A DNA stretch of 64,000 nucleotides, taken from Gentiana macrophylla (taxonomy: Eukaryota; Streptophyta; Magnoliopsida; Gentianales; Gentianaceae). The position numbers and the translations under genes are program-made. The stretch spans positions 99,588,316-99,652,315 of the forward strand of contig CM047810.1 of assembly GCA_026214975.1 (NCBI GenBank), given 5' to 3'. This document shows, in pieces, positions 33,061 through 45,495 of this stretch; position 1 is the stretch's first letter; each line of letters starts with the position of its first letter. The notes under the pieces were generated by a model. The model made no database searches. It was not told where the DNA came from and saw only the letters and a list, made by a program, of their open reading frames with translations.

Positions 33061-34140
33061 AATGTCCGTTGCCTCGACATCCTAGGGTGTGGTGCCACGG
33101 AAGACGAAGAATTCGACAGTCTTCACTCAACCCGCTTTCAAAGGATGGTCGTAGTGGTCCTTCCAAGAAGTTCTAGCCGGTAGTTGGGATATGGAAGAAT
33201 TCGAGAGGAGCGTAAGTTGAAGCGTCATCGAGGACTCGAGAGAGTGAAGAGGTCACCCATGGGGAAGTTCAAGCGTATGTGGAAAACTATTGTAGATTTC
33301 ACCCCATGTGCGAGATGTGTTTCACAGCCCACACTAATGATCGAGCTACACGAGGTAGTGGTGCGAGCAGAAAGTCAAATGGCCCGACCCAGCCGTTTTC
33401 AATCAGGTTCGAGCTAACGACATTAACCTAAAAGCGCCACCAGGAGGCATCCTAGATATCCCTTATTATATTAGTTAAGTTCATTTCATTTTGTTAGTAT
33501 TTTATTTATTTAAGTTTTAGTTTAATTAAGTTTTAGTGACTAAGTTTTTCTATTTATATCTCATGGGTTAGTTTGCTTTTTTAGATATGGATTACGGAGT
33601 TCTTCCCTGAGAGAGTTCCCCATCATTAGTCGGATCCCACTCGACATGAGAATGATGGACCAGGAGGCACTATAGTCTTGCACGTAGATTTTGAGCTTAG
33701 TACCCGACTGAAGACCATCACCTATGTTCTCATTGTACCTTGCTGTTCGGAGGTAGTGACTTCACTCTTGAGGAGCTACAGGAAGCTATGGGACGTCCAT
33801 ATACGATCCTAAATGACCCTATGTCTTTGAGATCTAGCGCCGGGTACTACTCAGATTCACATTTTAGAGGTTTAGAGGTAATTGGAGATGATTGGGGCAT
33901 ACAAGACGACTATGATTCCCTCCTCGCTATTGATATGCTTCAAATCGCCTCATCCGTTTGGTGGATTGGGACGAGATTTATGCGCACTAGCGTTAGTTAG
34001 GTTTGTTTAAATCGAGCAAACGACGTAAAACAAAAGCGCTGTGGGAGGCAACCTAATTGTTTTCTATTTGTTTTTATTTATTTTCTAGTCACTTTATGTA
34101 TTTTGTTTGATTTCAAGTTGTATTTTTGAAGTTTTAATTC
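33061..34140 (+). other. gypsy region downstream of pol, two GGAGGCA(A/T)CC boxes
   Basis: No clear third gene. An 86-codon frame at 33740-34000 (MLFGGSDFTLEELQEAMGRP...) and frames at 32980-33417 have no recognised domain. A box AAAGCGCCACCAGGAGGCAT (33431-33450) recurs as AAAAGCGCTGTGGGAGGCAA (34032-34051). Similar AAAGCGC...GGGAGGCAACCC words are common after pol in plant gypsy elements, in my recollection. Confidence 0.5.
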
Positions 34141-34819
34141 GCTTTTAATAAGAGATGTACTTTTGAATTTGGGGTGTATGAAATTTTATGATTTTTGCAC
34201 TTTTGCCCTCTGGGGACGCCCGCCCGTAACACTCGACGCCCGTCGCTTATGACAAATCTTCAGACGGACGTCCACTACGCTGGCCGCCCGTCGATATTTT
34301 CCCTCCAATCTCAGATGTGATTTAAATTCTTGGGCGGCGTCTCTTCGAACCGGACGCCCGCCCAGGTTCATTCGATTTCTCGATGGGCGCTTGTCCACCG
34401 AAGTTGACGACGGCGCCCAACATACGCCTATACCCTTCGTCGATGAACCTTCATTTCTCGATTTTTAAAAAAACAAAAACCGACTTTTCCTCCTTTTGCC
34501 CTAAAATCTTCATTTCTAAACCATTTTGAGCGATTCAAAGTGCTATAGACCGCTATTGATACCCCTCTCTTCGATTTTCATAACCCAAATTCCCAACACG
34601 CTATATTTTTGGAGAATCGGCACCGCTTTGTAGTCCGACTTTTAAGAGGAAAATCCGATTTTTGGAGGCCATTTGGTGTTGTTTGACTAATCTTCACATC
34701 AATCAAAGATCTACTCATCCTACTTGGTAAGTTAGAAACAACTTTTCTAGATTTTATTCACGTTTTATGAGTTCGATCTTTGGGTCGGCCTCGTTCCCTT
34801 GAATGTCATCTTAATTCGC
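34141..34819 (+). other. gypsy 3' region with GGACGCCCG motifs; no gene
   Basis: At 34205-34420 the motif GACGCCCG or its complement recurs at least seven times, as in the leader. The following text (34430-34800) has no frame. It may lead toward an envelope-like third ORF or a 3' LTR beyond the gap. Confidence 0.45.
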
Positions 34820-34848
34820 TTTTTTTTTTTTTTTTTTTTTTTTTTTTT
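34820..34848. repeat. T homopolymer, 29 bp
   Basis: An uninterrupted T run 39 bp before the N gap. It may mark low-quality contig-end sequence. Confidence 0.9.
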
Positions 34849-34887
34849 CTCGTTTTGTGTTTCTTTACTGCTCTGATATGGTGATGT

Positions 34888-34987
34888 NNNNNNNNNNNNN
34901 NNNNNNNNNNNNNNNNNNNNNNNNNNNNNNNNNNNNNNNNNNNNNNNNNNNNNNNNNNNNNNNNNNNNNNNNNNNNNNNNNNNNNNN
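34888..34987. other. assembly gap, exactly 100 N
   Basis: One hundred undetermined bases, the customary placeholder for an unknown gap length between scaffolded contigs. Sequence on the right matches block A from about 3047, not a continuation of the gypsy element. Confidence 0.98.
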
Positions 34988-35143
34988 TAACTAATGTGGC
35001 ATTGTTTTTATATCTTCTACACAGTAATAAATGAAAATAAATCAGTAAAAATATAAAAGTATTTAGATTAAAGCTGTCTTTACAACATAAAATGGAGGCA
35101 AGCATTTTGGCATTTAAATCAGAGTTAGTATGAGCGGAGGGGG
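34988..35143. mobile_element. MITE right part, truncated by the gap (block B)
   Basis: Matches 3047-3202, ending GAGCGGAGGGGG followed by TA. The left terminal repeat is missing, so the contig starts inside this multicopy repeat. Confidence 0.6.
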
Positions 35144-35145
35144 TA

Positions 35146-36735
35146 TTTTTCTTATCAATCAATATAGTGATAATTGTCGAGGGTCTTTGCTCTTGACAAC
35201 ACATTTATGTTCAAGACATTATAGTAAAATTCGATTTCTTTAAAATTGAATTTATCTAAGCATGCTCGGTAGATTTATTGTCGTAATCGATAATGGCGAC
35301 CTTATTAAGATCTACAACAATAATTAATTAATAAAAGTAGTTACATTATATAAGTTTTACGTATCCAGTAACACACTAGATCATAACTAGATTCATATCA
35401 ATCAATGATTTATTATTCTGAATCAATGGTCTAAAAGTGTTAGATCTTATTTATAAAATGGTTAAACTCTAACAATAAATTTCTCCCACTCGCATCTCGG
35501 GATGAATGGAAATGTTAATCATATAACCTACCAGTGGGCTGTAGAAGCATATCTTTGCTATTATACCAAACAATTGGAAACAAATCGCCCTTAACTACGG
35601 GTTCGAAACTCCAGCGTTAGCGTTAGCAAGTCTGTTTGTCCGTTTAAGGCACCCAAACCCTTTACTATGTCATGTCTTGTGGACATGATAGAAACATTTA
35701 TGTATCATATGAAGACAGTAAAAGCACCAATTATGGCATCCTATACAAAAACAAAAATAATATTGTTCAAGCTATTAATTAAGATGGAAGAAAAATGAAA
35801 GAATGCATAATTCCATGGCTTATTTGTAACACCAGGTGTTTGTTTTTGTTTTTGTTTTAAAGTAAAACATGTTTATTACGTGCGTTATCCCAACTCGCAA
35901 GTTTCAAATACAAAGAGGCGAGAAGCACCCAAGATCAAACCTCTGATTGACAACCACAAGCTCGAGCTAAACAATAATGCCAGGCTTATTAGTCGTCGAC
36001 GAACAAAAGAAAAAGAACAAGTCATGAAAGGCGTAGCCAAATTCAAACAATCTAACGCCAAAAATCCCAAAGAGAGAGACTCGTTTCTTAGACGCGAGGA
36101 CGCTGAAAGTTAGCCAAGGATGAGGGCATGATGGAATAGAAGATTGATTGTGGAAAAACTGTAAATTGATTGTATTGATCTTATATACTAGGAAATTGAA
36201 TAAAGCGATTGAGAAAATTAGGGTAATCGAATATTTACAATTATTACAAATATAATTTCTAATTAAGTTCAAAAATAGTTCTTATAGACTAAAAATCATA
36301 TATTTATTCTACAATCGTACACACGATGCATAAAGAGAAACAACAACAACCAATGAGTGTACGTAAATGCTTGAGGTCTCGGAACCAAAAGGTCCCCGAG
36401 TTCAAAGCATTTTTTGATTATGAAAAAAATAACAACAAAAGGCAGATGCCGCCAGCATTGAAAATCAAAACAGGCCATTGAGTAGTAAAACTACTAAGAA
36501 AGCAAAACAACAGAAACAACAAGACAGAAAATGCTGAAAATTCTGACAACACACCACCTCAACGAAGCAAGCAAAAAGATCAGCCACCAAACACCGCATC
36601 ACAATAGCTCAAACAAATTAAATGGCCAAGAGACCTGAATAAACAAAAACTTGAGTAGTAAATACACCAAAACTTCAAAATAAACAACGTTAAAAGACAT
36701 ATTACCAAAGACATGCCTTATTAGATGTCATTCAA
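35146..36735. other. block-B copy of 3205-4790; no gene
   Basis: Collinear with block A, including the SINE-like segment (35526-35614). The 77-codon frame at 35880-36113 does not preserve its block-A counterpart, arguing against a real gene. Confidence 0.4.
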
Positions 36736-36739
36736 AAGA

Positions 36740-36985
36740 GACCAATATTCATCGATGGTCTCGCCATGATCTACATATGTGCAGGGACATAATGCTTAAT
36801 CATTAGTATATCTTCAATCGAATGTTTTATTGTTTTTACCCAAATCAATGCTAGGCTAAATGTTTTCTTAATCGAATCGTGTAACCAGTAATTCAAACCC
36901 AGCCTATGTAGTTGTTCAATCTGTTGCATGTTATACATCTGCCGTCTCAGCGGAAGTAGGTCGTGTGTAATATAAATAAGCAAAT
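36740..36985 (-). pseudogene. terpene-synthase-like exon fragment (block B)
   Basis: Copy of 4795-5040. A 70-codon frame carries LPLRRQMYNMQQIEQLHR and LGLNYWLHDSIKKTF. It is open a little further than in block A because one A is missing from an A run. No further terpene synthase exon is nearby. Confidence 0.3.
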
Positions 36986-37456
36986 AATGGGGAATATTTC
37001 AACATAAGTTATTGAAATAACCCAAGTGAAGCATATAAGTGTGTTTTTCCGCTGAAGCTACGAAACTGAAGATCAACAATGAATACAGGCTATTTCAATA
37101 AATTGAAGAAAAATAGAAATTACTGAAAGGTTATGTCCATCTTTTTTTTGAGCGATAAAACATAACAAAATATCAAAACTCATAATTTCTCCCCGTGCGT
37201 TCTATTTGGTGCAGCTAAAATCAGCAATGAATTATCGTTCCGTTCAACTTGAACCTTCAAACGTTCGATGCTTTATTTATAAGAGCATAATTTAAAAATG
37301 ATGCAACAAAACAATTTAAAAACGGAACATCGAAAATTTGGATTATCCAAAATGACTGCAAATATACTAAAACAACTACAAAGACATAACAACAAAACAA
37401 ACAATCAAGCTTGCTAACTAGCTGTTTGAGGTCGAGCTCCACCCATGCTATCGCAT

Positions 37457-38775
37457 CTACCGGAGATCAGGCTCTTGTTTGTCATGTACACCTCACCATC
37501 TTTGTTAATGAATATTGTGGGCGTCTGAGCCTTCTATGCGAAAGCAAAACTCATCTTATGAGACAAAATATATTGCATCACCACTATACTTCCTTTCCTG
37601 AGAGCTCTTCACCGTTGCTTCTAGAAGGCTCTTTGGAATGCTCTTCACCGTTCCTTCCAGAATGTCATAAACATAGTGAGTATTTGCTCGAGCCGGGATA
37701 GCTAGCTTTCCATCAACAAACAGCAAGAATTCCACCAATCGCTGCTCCAATAGAAGCGAATTTCTACGTTCTTGTTTACGGTGTATTCGGTGGTACATCC
37801 ACAATTGCTCCGCATTATCTTCCAATCTCCATATAGTGATTTTGGCGAGACAAAATTAGGATGTAAGAGAAATGCCATCAATATTTAGCAAGCGTGTTTG
37901 AGGCTCACACTTCGGTACTCAAGGGGCGGGACAAGGTATGACCGTAAATTCTTCAATTATTGAATCAAATTCATGACATCATTACGACCACCGTAATTGT
38001 ACCACTTGCTCGATGTACCCAAGCCCGTAATCAATCATCCAATAAAGGTTATTGTTGATCAATAATGGTTTGTGTACCCAAACTTACGTCGGCCACCACG
38101 GCTGGGTTCGTGTCGTTTTCAAGGATGGATTGGAACTCAAATTAAGAACCTTGTACTCAGTTTTATTTCATGCGGCGAAGAGGCGAGGGGAAATGATTCG
38201 ATTCTATATCTCGAAAGAACGCAATATTCGATTCGAAAGGATGAAAATACACTCCATGCATCTACATCAAGTTGTGAAGTTCTTTAGGAAGGTTTATCGT
38301 CACACATTCATGACTAGGCCTTGCGAGGAGTTTTAGAATAACGAACTTTGCTTCCGCGAATCATGTTTGTATTCTTTTTTTGTGAATGAAGCATGTATGT
38401 ATTCATGTAAGACAATTAGCCCATCATAAGAACGTGCACGGGATGATTTAGTAAAGTTTCGAGAATAAAAGGGAATGTATGTCTCATTAACATGGTTTCA
38501 TCGAGTTCCCACCAGTTATCTAAGGCAAAGAGGTCTAATCCAAAATGAATAGTACCTCTCAAACAACAATAGTTGAATACTCTTTCTCAAGTGTAAGTCC
38601 TGAAAATAAGCGAGACAAGGTTGAATCTCTCCATGTTTTGCAAACAAGCCCGACATCTCATTGCATTTTTAGCCGGAAGTCTACTTAGAATATTTATGAC
38701 TATTTCATCATGAAGAAATGGTATGCCTTTGTTTTTCTTGATTTCTCCACAAATCTTTTCGATTATCGTATCCAT
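37457..38775 (-). CDS. F-box protein, block-B copy (more broken)
   Basis: Same gene as 5511-6820. ATG at 38775, F-box IPFLHDEIVINILSRLPAKN, stop at 37457-37459. Only the first ~50 codons and the C-terminal part (37556-37825, with YDILEGTVKSIPKSLLEAT) are open. The middle is shifted repeatedly. Differences from block A include small indels next to CAG/CTG and homopolymers, e.g. A7 against A8 before the codon for MIRGSKV. As an SCF adaptor it would be redundant with the first copy if the duplication is real. Confidence 0.65.
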
Positions 38776-38932
38776 TTAGAGGAACCGGACAAGAAGACAA
38801 GACTTCTGAGCGTTAGAAATTGACGCTGCGATGGACTCGGGTTTGGTATAGATCGGTGGCCTTAGTCTCAAGTCCCCATTTATCACCACAAACCACAATT
38901 TGAAATCGGCTACTCCCTCATTCAACACCATC

Positions 38933-39133
38933 AGAAAGAACCGTTAGAAGGAGGATGGAATATTTTGTATATTATCGTAATAATAACTTCAAGATACAGC
39001 ATGTGAGTATATATACTCACATTACACACAATAAACAAAACACATGGTACACTCACATAATGCCAAGTGTCCATAGTAACAAACTATCATTATCCACTAG
39101 TAATAATAATTAATTAACATCTATTTCTTAACA
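38933..39133 (-). repeat. copia 3' LTR (block B)
   Basis: 201 bp. Differs from the other LTRs near 38976-38994, where TATCGTAATAATAACTTCAAGATACAG replaces the text around CCAG and CAGTACACAG in the other copies. These are again CAG sites. Confidence 0.88.
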
Positions 39134-42100
39134 TCCCTCTCAAACTAAATGTGGGAACACCAAGCACATTAAGTTTGGTTGCAGCTTGACAGGCGAGGGC
39201 TGGCAAGGCTTTTTGTTAGAGAATCTTAGCCTCTGCATAGATGAAGGGACAAATCGTGAGGCAGTTGCTTGTTTAAGCACTGATCCCTAACATAGTGAAC
39301 ATCAACCTCATGTGTTTAGTCTAGCATGATACATGCGGTTGTAGGCAAGAAAAGTGGCACTCAAATTATCACACCAAGCAACTGGTATTCCTGATAGAGC
39401 AATTCCATTTCTTTTAACAATTGCTTGATCCAAAACATTTACGAGGAAAGGTTAGCCAGGACTATATTCCGACTCAAAGACCTTGATCTGAAACAACGAT
39501 GTTTTTTTTGAACTCCAAGAAACCGAGAGTTTCCTATATAAACACAATAGCCACAAAAGGATTTCTATCACGGAGGATAGCATGTCCAATCAATATCACA
39601 AAAGCCATTCATAGCAATGGATCCATCTCGAACTAAAAACAGACCGTAATTGAGAGTACGCTTTAACATATCGAGAAGTCGTTTCAAAGACTCGCCAATG
39701 CACTGAGTGGGATTCTGCATATATTGGCTCAAGTAGTTTCTGAATATACTAGGTCTCGGGCCTTGTATTAGTGGTATTGTAAACCTCCTATTGCACTTCA
39801 TGGGTTGTTGAATTTTGCATAGGCTCACCTTGATTTGGCAATAGATGTTGTCTGGTATCATTGGTGTGGCATGCGAGCTTAAGATGTTCGATTCGTCTCT
39901 TTAAGAGTGAGATGCATAGTATTACCATGATAAATACGATCCATCAAGTTACAGTGTGCCTCCATTCCCCAAAAAGTGTGAGATGGACCCAGGATCCTTC
40001 AAAGCAAACTTTGAATTGAGCATGCCAACAAATTTCTTGATAAGATTTTGAGGATTTACACGTCACCAAAATATCATCTACATACACCAAAACATATAAT
40101 AACCGATGATTAACTTTGAGTATGAATAGAAAGAGTCTACACTGAATCGATTGCTTAAAACCCCAATTTAGCACTCTGCAACCTTAATGCACCAAACCAG
40201 GCTCTGAGGGGCCTGTTTTAGCCATATAATGCCTTCAGTAACTTACATACATAGTGTGGCTTTATTATGATCAATAAACCATACCATTTCGCATCATATA
40301 TACATCCTCAATTAATGGTCCATTAAGGAAAGCATTATCTATATCAACTTTGATGTATGTGCCAATTAAGACTCACTTTGCCAGGGCAGGACAACTCGAT
40401 TGTAGAGGCCTTTGCAGCGAGACTAAAGGTCTCTGTAAATCCACTCCATATGTGCTGATGAAACCCTTTTGCCACCAATCGGCTTTATGCTTGAAATCTT
40501 GTGCCATCACGGTTTCATTTGAGCTTGAAAACCCACTGCGTACTCAACGAGGATTTTGTGTACGAGAAAGGTGGAACAAGGGTCCATGTCCCGTTTCTTT
40601 GCAAATGCCCTCAAACTCGGTGACCATAGCGGTTTCCACTCAAAGACGCGGTTTAATGTACGAGACTTTAGTAGGTTCGAGAAGGTGATCGGTAGTGTGG
40701 TGGACCTGTATTTGGGTGAGTAGGTTTTAGGTTTGTAGATTCCACTTTTGGAGCGAGTTTGCATGGGATGGCCTTGTTGTGGAGGTGGTGGTATCACATG
40801 AGTTTGAGGACTAGATGCAGGAGTAAAACACTTTGTTGATCTGGAGGTGAATGTATTTACGGTGAGAGGCGTGATGGGGCGGGACTTGTGTTGGATAACG
40901 AGAATTTTGTGGAGAGATTGTTGTAGTAGGTGATGATGCATTGGGTATATTCTTGACATAGTAGGTGACTCAAGGATTTGAGGATTAGCACAAGTATTAG
41001 TGGATCGGCGGAGCATGTCAACAGATGAAGTTTCCACGTATAATGGCTCTTGTTATAACTGGTAGGATGAACCAAGCTGGAAGGCTAGTAACCAAATGAG
41101 GATCGATAAGAACTTCTACGAGGTCTAATGAAACTTATCATTAAAGAAAATTGATTCATTGAAAACAACATTTTACGTAATAAAGATCCTACCCGGACTC
41201 ATCTAAACATTTATAACCTTTATGAGAAGAACTGATGCCTAAATATGTGCACTTAGTAGTGTGAAATCTGAATTTAGTGGAGTTAAAGGTCTAAGATGAG
41301 GGAAGCGAGTACAACTCCGATAAGTCCACCATACGTGGTTATTCTTGGATCATTTTGGCCTATTTCAATGCCTATTTTGTGATTTTCGTATGATAAATTA
41401 CCTTTTGGACTAATTCTTCTTTGTGGCTTTGATATTTCGCGGATATGATGAATCCGAAAGCATAAAGGCAATGAAAACGAGCTAAAAAGAAGTCAAAATC
41501 AAGTGAAGGCAAGAAGAATCACACCAGGTGTGGAAGATAAACAGGGTGAAAAAATGCGAGAAACTATCAGTTTTTCTACAGCCAACGAAATGTTACGATT
41601 GGTTGACAATAACTTCCAACGTGATTTTCATGTTGATGGCGCATACAACCAAAAACCTTGTAGAACTTGTAGTCGGGTTTTCTTTGAAACAAAACTTCAA
41701 AGGTGATTTATTTTGGAGCACGAGGGGTAGGAAGCACATTAATGACACAGGCAGACCTCTTACAAAACTATCCCACGAGAATTTTAAAGGTAAGGAGGCT
41801 TGAGCAAGTTGAGTTAAACCAAGTTCCACTATGTGTCTATGTTTCCTTTCAAATACCTACCATTTTGTTGATGTGCATGAGGACAAGGATGCCTAAACCC
41901 AGATGCCTTGTTGCTTAAGATATGGTTCAAGAATTCTATATTCTCCCCACGTCTGTTTGTAAACATTTGATTTTAGTGGAGAAGCTGATTTTCTACTAAA
42001 GATTTAAAGCAGTATGAAGGCAGAGTAAACCTCGATTTTTGTTTTAAAGGGAAAATCCAAGTGTATCTTGACCAGGTCATCAATGAAATGCACATAGTAA

Positions 42101-44158
42101 TGGTAACTTTAGGCTGGAAGGAACAGGGGCAGGTCCCCATAGATCAGAGTGAATTAAATCAAGCACATTCTTGGCATGAGAATCAGAATTAGAATAAGGC
42201 AAGGCATGACCTTTACCATATTGACAAGCATCACAAAACATCAAGTTTTCATTAATATGAACATTACAGGACTTTAGAACTTGACCAAGAACAACTCTGG
42301 ATGGGTGGCCTAACCTCCTATGCCACACATTAGGATCTTTGTCTAGACTAACAGTGCCTAGACACAAACTAGGAGAACCAGATAGGTTCTTAGCACTATC
42401 ATTATTGTAGGAAGACTGAAAAACAGGCAGACTGAGAGGACTTGGAGTGGTTTTGGAGTGAAGGAAGTTCTCTTGGGGAGCCATTATCTTGTAGAGACCA
42501 TCACTGAGAAGCCCTGTGAGAAGCTGCATCCCTGTTTTCTTGTCCTTCACATAACAAGCAGTGGGGGTAAATTCAACAGTAATATGATTATCAGCTAGAA
42601 GTCTAGATATGCTAATTAGGTTTTTAGTGATTAAGGGCACATGAAGTATGTCTTTTAAGGCTAGAGTGGTGTGTGGATGATGTGTGGTAATTTGACTATA
42701 GCCAATATGAAGAATGGGAAGTTTCTCACCATTTCCAACAACCAAAGACTCAGAACAATCATAACCTGCACTAAGATGTAAGTTGTTTAGGTCAGAGGTG
42801 AGGTGATTTGAGGCACCACTGTCCATATACCAAGCTGAATCACCCACTGATTGAGGAGTTGCAACAAAAGCAGAAGCCTGTTTTGAGTTGTTGTTGTTTC
42901 CTGGAGGAATGAAATCCTCTTCAAACCTATGCCAACATGAGGTGACAATATGCCCTCCTTTGCCACACAACTGACACACCATTTTGTTGCCTGAATTTCC
43001 ATGTGAGCCTCTACCACCTCCATTGCCCCTGCCTCTACCTCTACCACCTCTATTTCCTCCATTTCCTCTACCTCTTCCAGTACCAGAGTTGGAGTTTGGT
43101 GGTCTTCCACTGTTGTTGTAGTTGGAAAAATTTACAGGCGGGGGCCTTGTGCAAGATTGGCGAGGGATTACTAAAACCAGGCCCTCCAGGGATGAGTAAG
43201 TCTTGCAATGAGCCTTTCATGTGTAATCAATTGAGATTGCACATCTTGCCAATCGAGGATCCAACCCTGGATGTGATGTTGGCGATAAGCGATTCATAGT
43301 CTCTATCCAAACCTCCTAGAGTTGCTAGAATCAATTCTGATTTAGTAATTGGGTAGCCAGCTGCTGTCAAGTTGTCAGAGTAGGATTTCATCTGTGCCAA
43401 ATAGTCAGACATGGATTTTGACCCTTTCGATGCTTTGGCGAGGGCATCCTTAAATTCAAGCATTCTTGCTTCTGATCTACTATTATAGAGACTTTCAAGA
43501 GTAGACCAGACCTCATAGGCAGTGCTACATCCAACTACTTCAGTCAAAATCTGTTCAGTCATAGAACTTAATAGCCATCCAAGTAGTAGATTATCCTTGA
43601 TCAACCAGTCATCAGTTGCAGGGCTCAAAGTCGAACTTGGAAAAACTGATCTGGAAAAGGGGTCTTGTAGAGTAGGTGTTGGACTAAGAAGATGATCTTC
43701 AAACGATGACCCTAATAATTGGCCAAGCAAGATAACGCCCACAAGTAAATAGTTGTTTCGATCTAACTTGACATTACAAACTTGAGATAAATTACCAGAA
43801 AACGGTGTTCCAAGAGCTGATGGTTGTTGTGATGGGCTCAAAGATCTCAGGTTCGGTGATGTTGAGAGAGGAGGTCGAAAACTCATGTAGCCAGGTGAAG
43901 GGTGACGACTGCAGTCGACCAAAATTGAGAGTCGGAGTTGGAGAAGCGACGGAAAGGCGAGCTCGGAGAACCGGAATGCAGTAACAACACCATCGGAGAA
44001 GAAGGATACAAAGACCTTGTGGGATGGAGGTTGGATTGGTCCGACAGCGGTCACGGATGTGATTGCATGTTGATCTGTTGTGATTCCGGTGCTAGGAGCT
44101 CGATGAGTGGTGCTTGTGACAGCGGAGATTCGGTGGTTTGAGCACCGGAGGTGGCCAT
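39121..44158 (-). CDS. copia gag-pol, block-B copy (interrupted)
   Basis: Start ATG at 44156-44158. The stretch 43720-42080 is the cleanest part: gag C-terminus with CQLCGKGGHIVTSCWH, then without a stop AFVATPQSVGDSAWYMDSGA, so gag and protease are one frame here, and integrase up to DLWGPAPVPSS. The N-terminal gag (44054-43700) and all of RT and RNase H (41310-39130) are shredded by small indels. YVDDIL survives near 40070. The same SRSSAES site that is shifted in block A reads TTCCGACTC at 39466-39474. Confidence 0.8.
41317..41645 (+). mobile_element. solo LTR remnant with internal deletion (block B)
   Basis: Only the first about 330 bp of the 1433-bp solo LTR remain. The sequence runs from GATAAGTCCACC to GTTGATGGCGCA and then straight into the CAACC target copy (41646-41650). 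About 1.1 kb, equivalent to roughly 9715-10805 of block A, is missing. Confidence 0.75.
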
Positions 44159-44167
44159 GGCCAACCT

Positions 44168-44181
44168 TGGCTCTGATACCA
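44168..44181 (-). promoter_or_regulatory. copia primer-binding site (block B)
   Basis: TGGTATCAGAGCCA on the minus strand, intact, complementary to initiator-Met tRNA. Confidence 0.9.
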
Positions 44182-44382
44182 AGAAAGAACCGTTAGAAGG
44201 AGGATGGAATATTTTGTATATTATCCAGAATAATAACTCAGTACACAGCATGTGAGTATATATACTCACATTACACACAATAAACAAAACACATGGTACA
44301 CTCACATAATGCCAAGTGTCCATAGTAACAAACTATCATTATCCACTAGTAATAATAATTAATTAACATCTATTTCTTAACA
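44182..44382 (-). repeat. copia 5' LTR (block B)
   Basis: 201 bp, reads the same as both block-A LTRs. Confidence 0.9.
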
Positions 44383-44387
44383 CCATC

Positions 44388-45273
44388 AAATACAGTTTCG
44401 ATAGCCAAACAACAACAAAAACACAGAAAAAAGTATTAGGCTTTAACAAACTCAAAATAATTGACAGGAAAAAAAAAAGGTTAGCAATTGACGATCCAAA
44501 GACAACTAACTAAAATTGCAGATAACAATGATACGAAAGAAAATGCTGCCATGAATGATTCAACGGATTAGGCAATAACTCAAGACAAAAGATGTCAATC
44601 TCGTGAGATTAAAAAAATTAAAAAAAAATAAAAACAACAGCAGCACAACAACAACATCAAACGAGCGTACCTGGTTTTCACGTTGCAGAGGAAAAGATGG
44701 TGGCTCGCCGAGTTAAAAAAAAAAACCAAAAGTTGTTTGAATTAAGCATGTAAACGATCAAATCTTCAGCATTTACTTACCGATTCTAGCAATCTTTTAA
44801 ACAATGAAACTTAAATTCCCTTGAGTTCCTTCCAGCATGAAAAGAAAAATTGAGATGGTTCGATAATATTTTTCAATTTTGCTTGATTACGTCGGCAAAA
44901 AATTAAACACTTACAAGCTTGAATTCGAATTTGAGCAACTCGAAAATATGTTAAGTTTTAAAAGTTTTTGATTTCGGCTCGTTAAAAATAGTAAATATAA
45001 ATAGTGTTATTTGTTTATAAGGACGTGTTTTGGGACATAATTAGGCACTTAGGACATCCAAAAAAGATCATTAGTTATAAGGACAAAATAACACTAAACT
45101 GACAAAATTACCCTCGTCTCTTATACCTGCTCCTGCGAACCTCTGCTCTTTCATTCAGCTGTAGCGACATAGCTCCTCCACCTCCTCAATTGAAATTCAA
45201 AGACAACTAACTCACGCTGGGTACAATTATTGCATCTTTTGATTTGTATTACAGTAATATAATCGAAGACGGG
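44388..45273. other. intergenic region between divergent genes (block B)
   Basis: Copy of 13541-14414. Length differences are in A runs (near 44470, 44615 and 44716). No gene. Confidence 0.45.
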
Positions 45274-45495
45274 ATGGGAAATCGAGGAGAAGAAGAATTT
45301 TTGGAAGAGAGTGAAGGTTTTCCTCGTATATACGCTCTGAAATTGAAGGATTTGGATGATTCGGCTCCAAGTGTTGCTCTCATTTGCTACCATGGATCTT
45401 TGCTACTCAAGCTCCGGCGGTGGTTGTAGTCACGGTGATGTTTTACTGATCGGCGCCCTTGGCGGTGGTATGAAATTGATGCTTAAAGATGTGGA
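45274..45495 (+). pseudogene. first exon of unrecognised host gene (block B), split by LARD
   Basis: ATG at 45274 gives MGNRGEEEFLEESEGFP, and the frame continues to LKLKDLDDSAPSVALI before ending at LLLKLRRWL. An alternative frame gives GGGMKLMLKDVD up to the insertion at 45496. The true frame probably switches once owing to an indel error. Function unknown. Confidence 0.45.

Larger units (their letters stand above)
26732..34887 (+). mobile_element. Athila-like Ty3/gypsy retrotransposon, internal region, cut by assembly gap
   Basis: Follows the LTR ending at 26731. Order: primer site, leader, gag (27479-), protease, RT, RNase H, integrase (to about 33060), then a long 3' region. This order and motifs such as MDDFSVFG and [12 protein letters not shown] match the Athila group of plant gypsy elements (from memory). 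Most frames are broken by small indels, many at CAG/CTG. No 3' LTR is reached before the N run. Confidence 0.85.
38933..44382 (-). mobile_element. Ty1/copia element, block-B copy
   Basis: Same insertion as 6983-13535: same CCATC duplication (38928-38932 and 44383-44387), 201-bp LTRs at 38933-39133 and 44182-44382, primer site 44168-44181, purine tract near 39134-39142. It is about 1.1 kb shorter because the nested solo LTR is largely deleted. Confidence 0.9.

Noticed and set aside
34806..35204. 132-codon minus frame spanning the N run
   Set aside because: An artefact of translating through undetermined bases; the flanks are a T run and a MITE.
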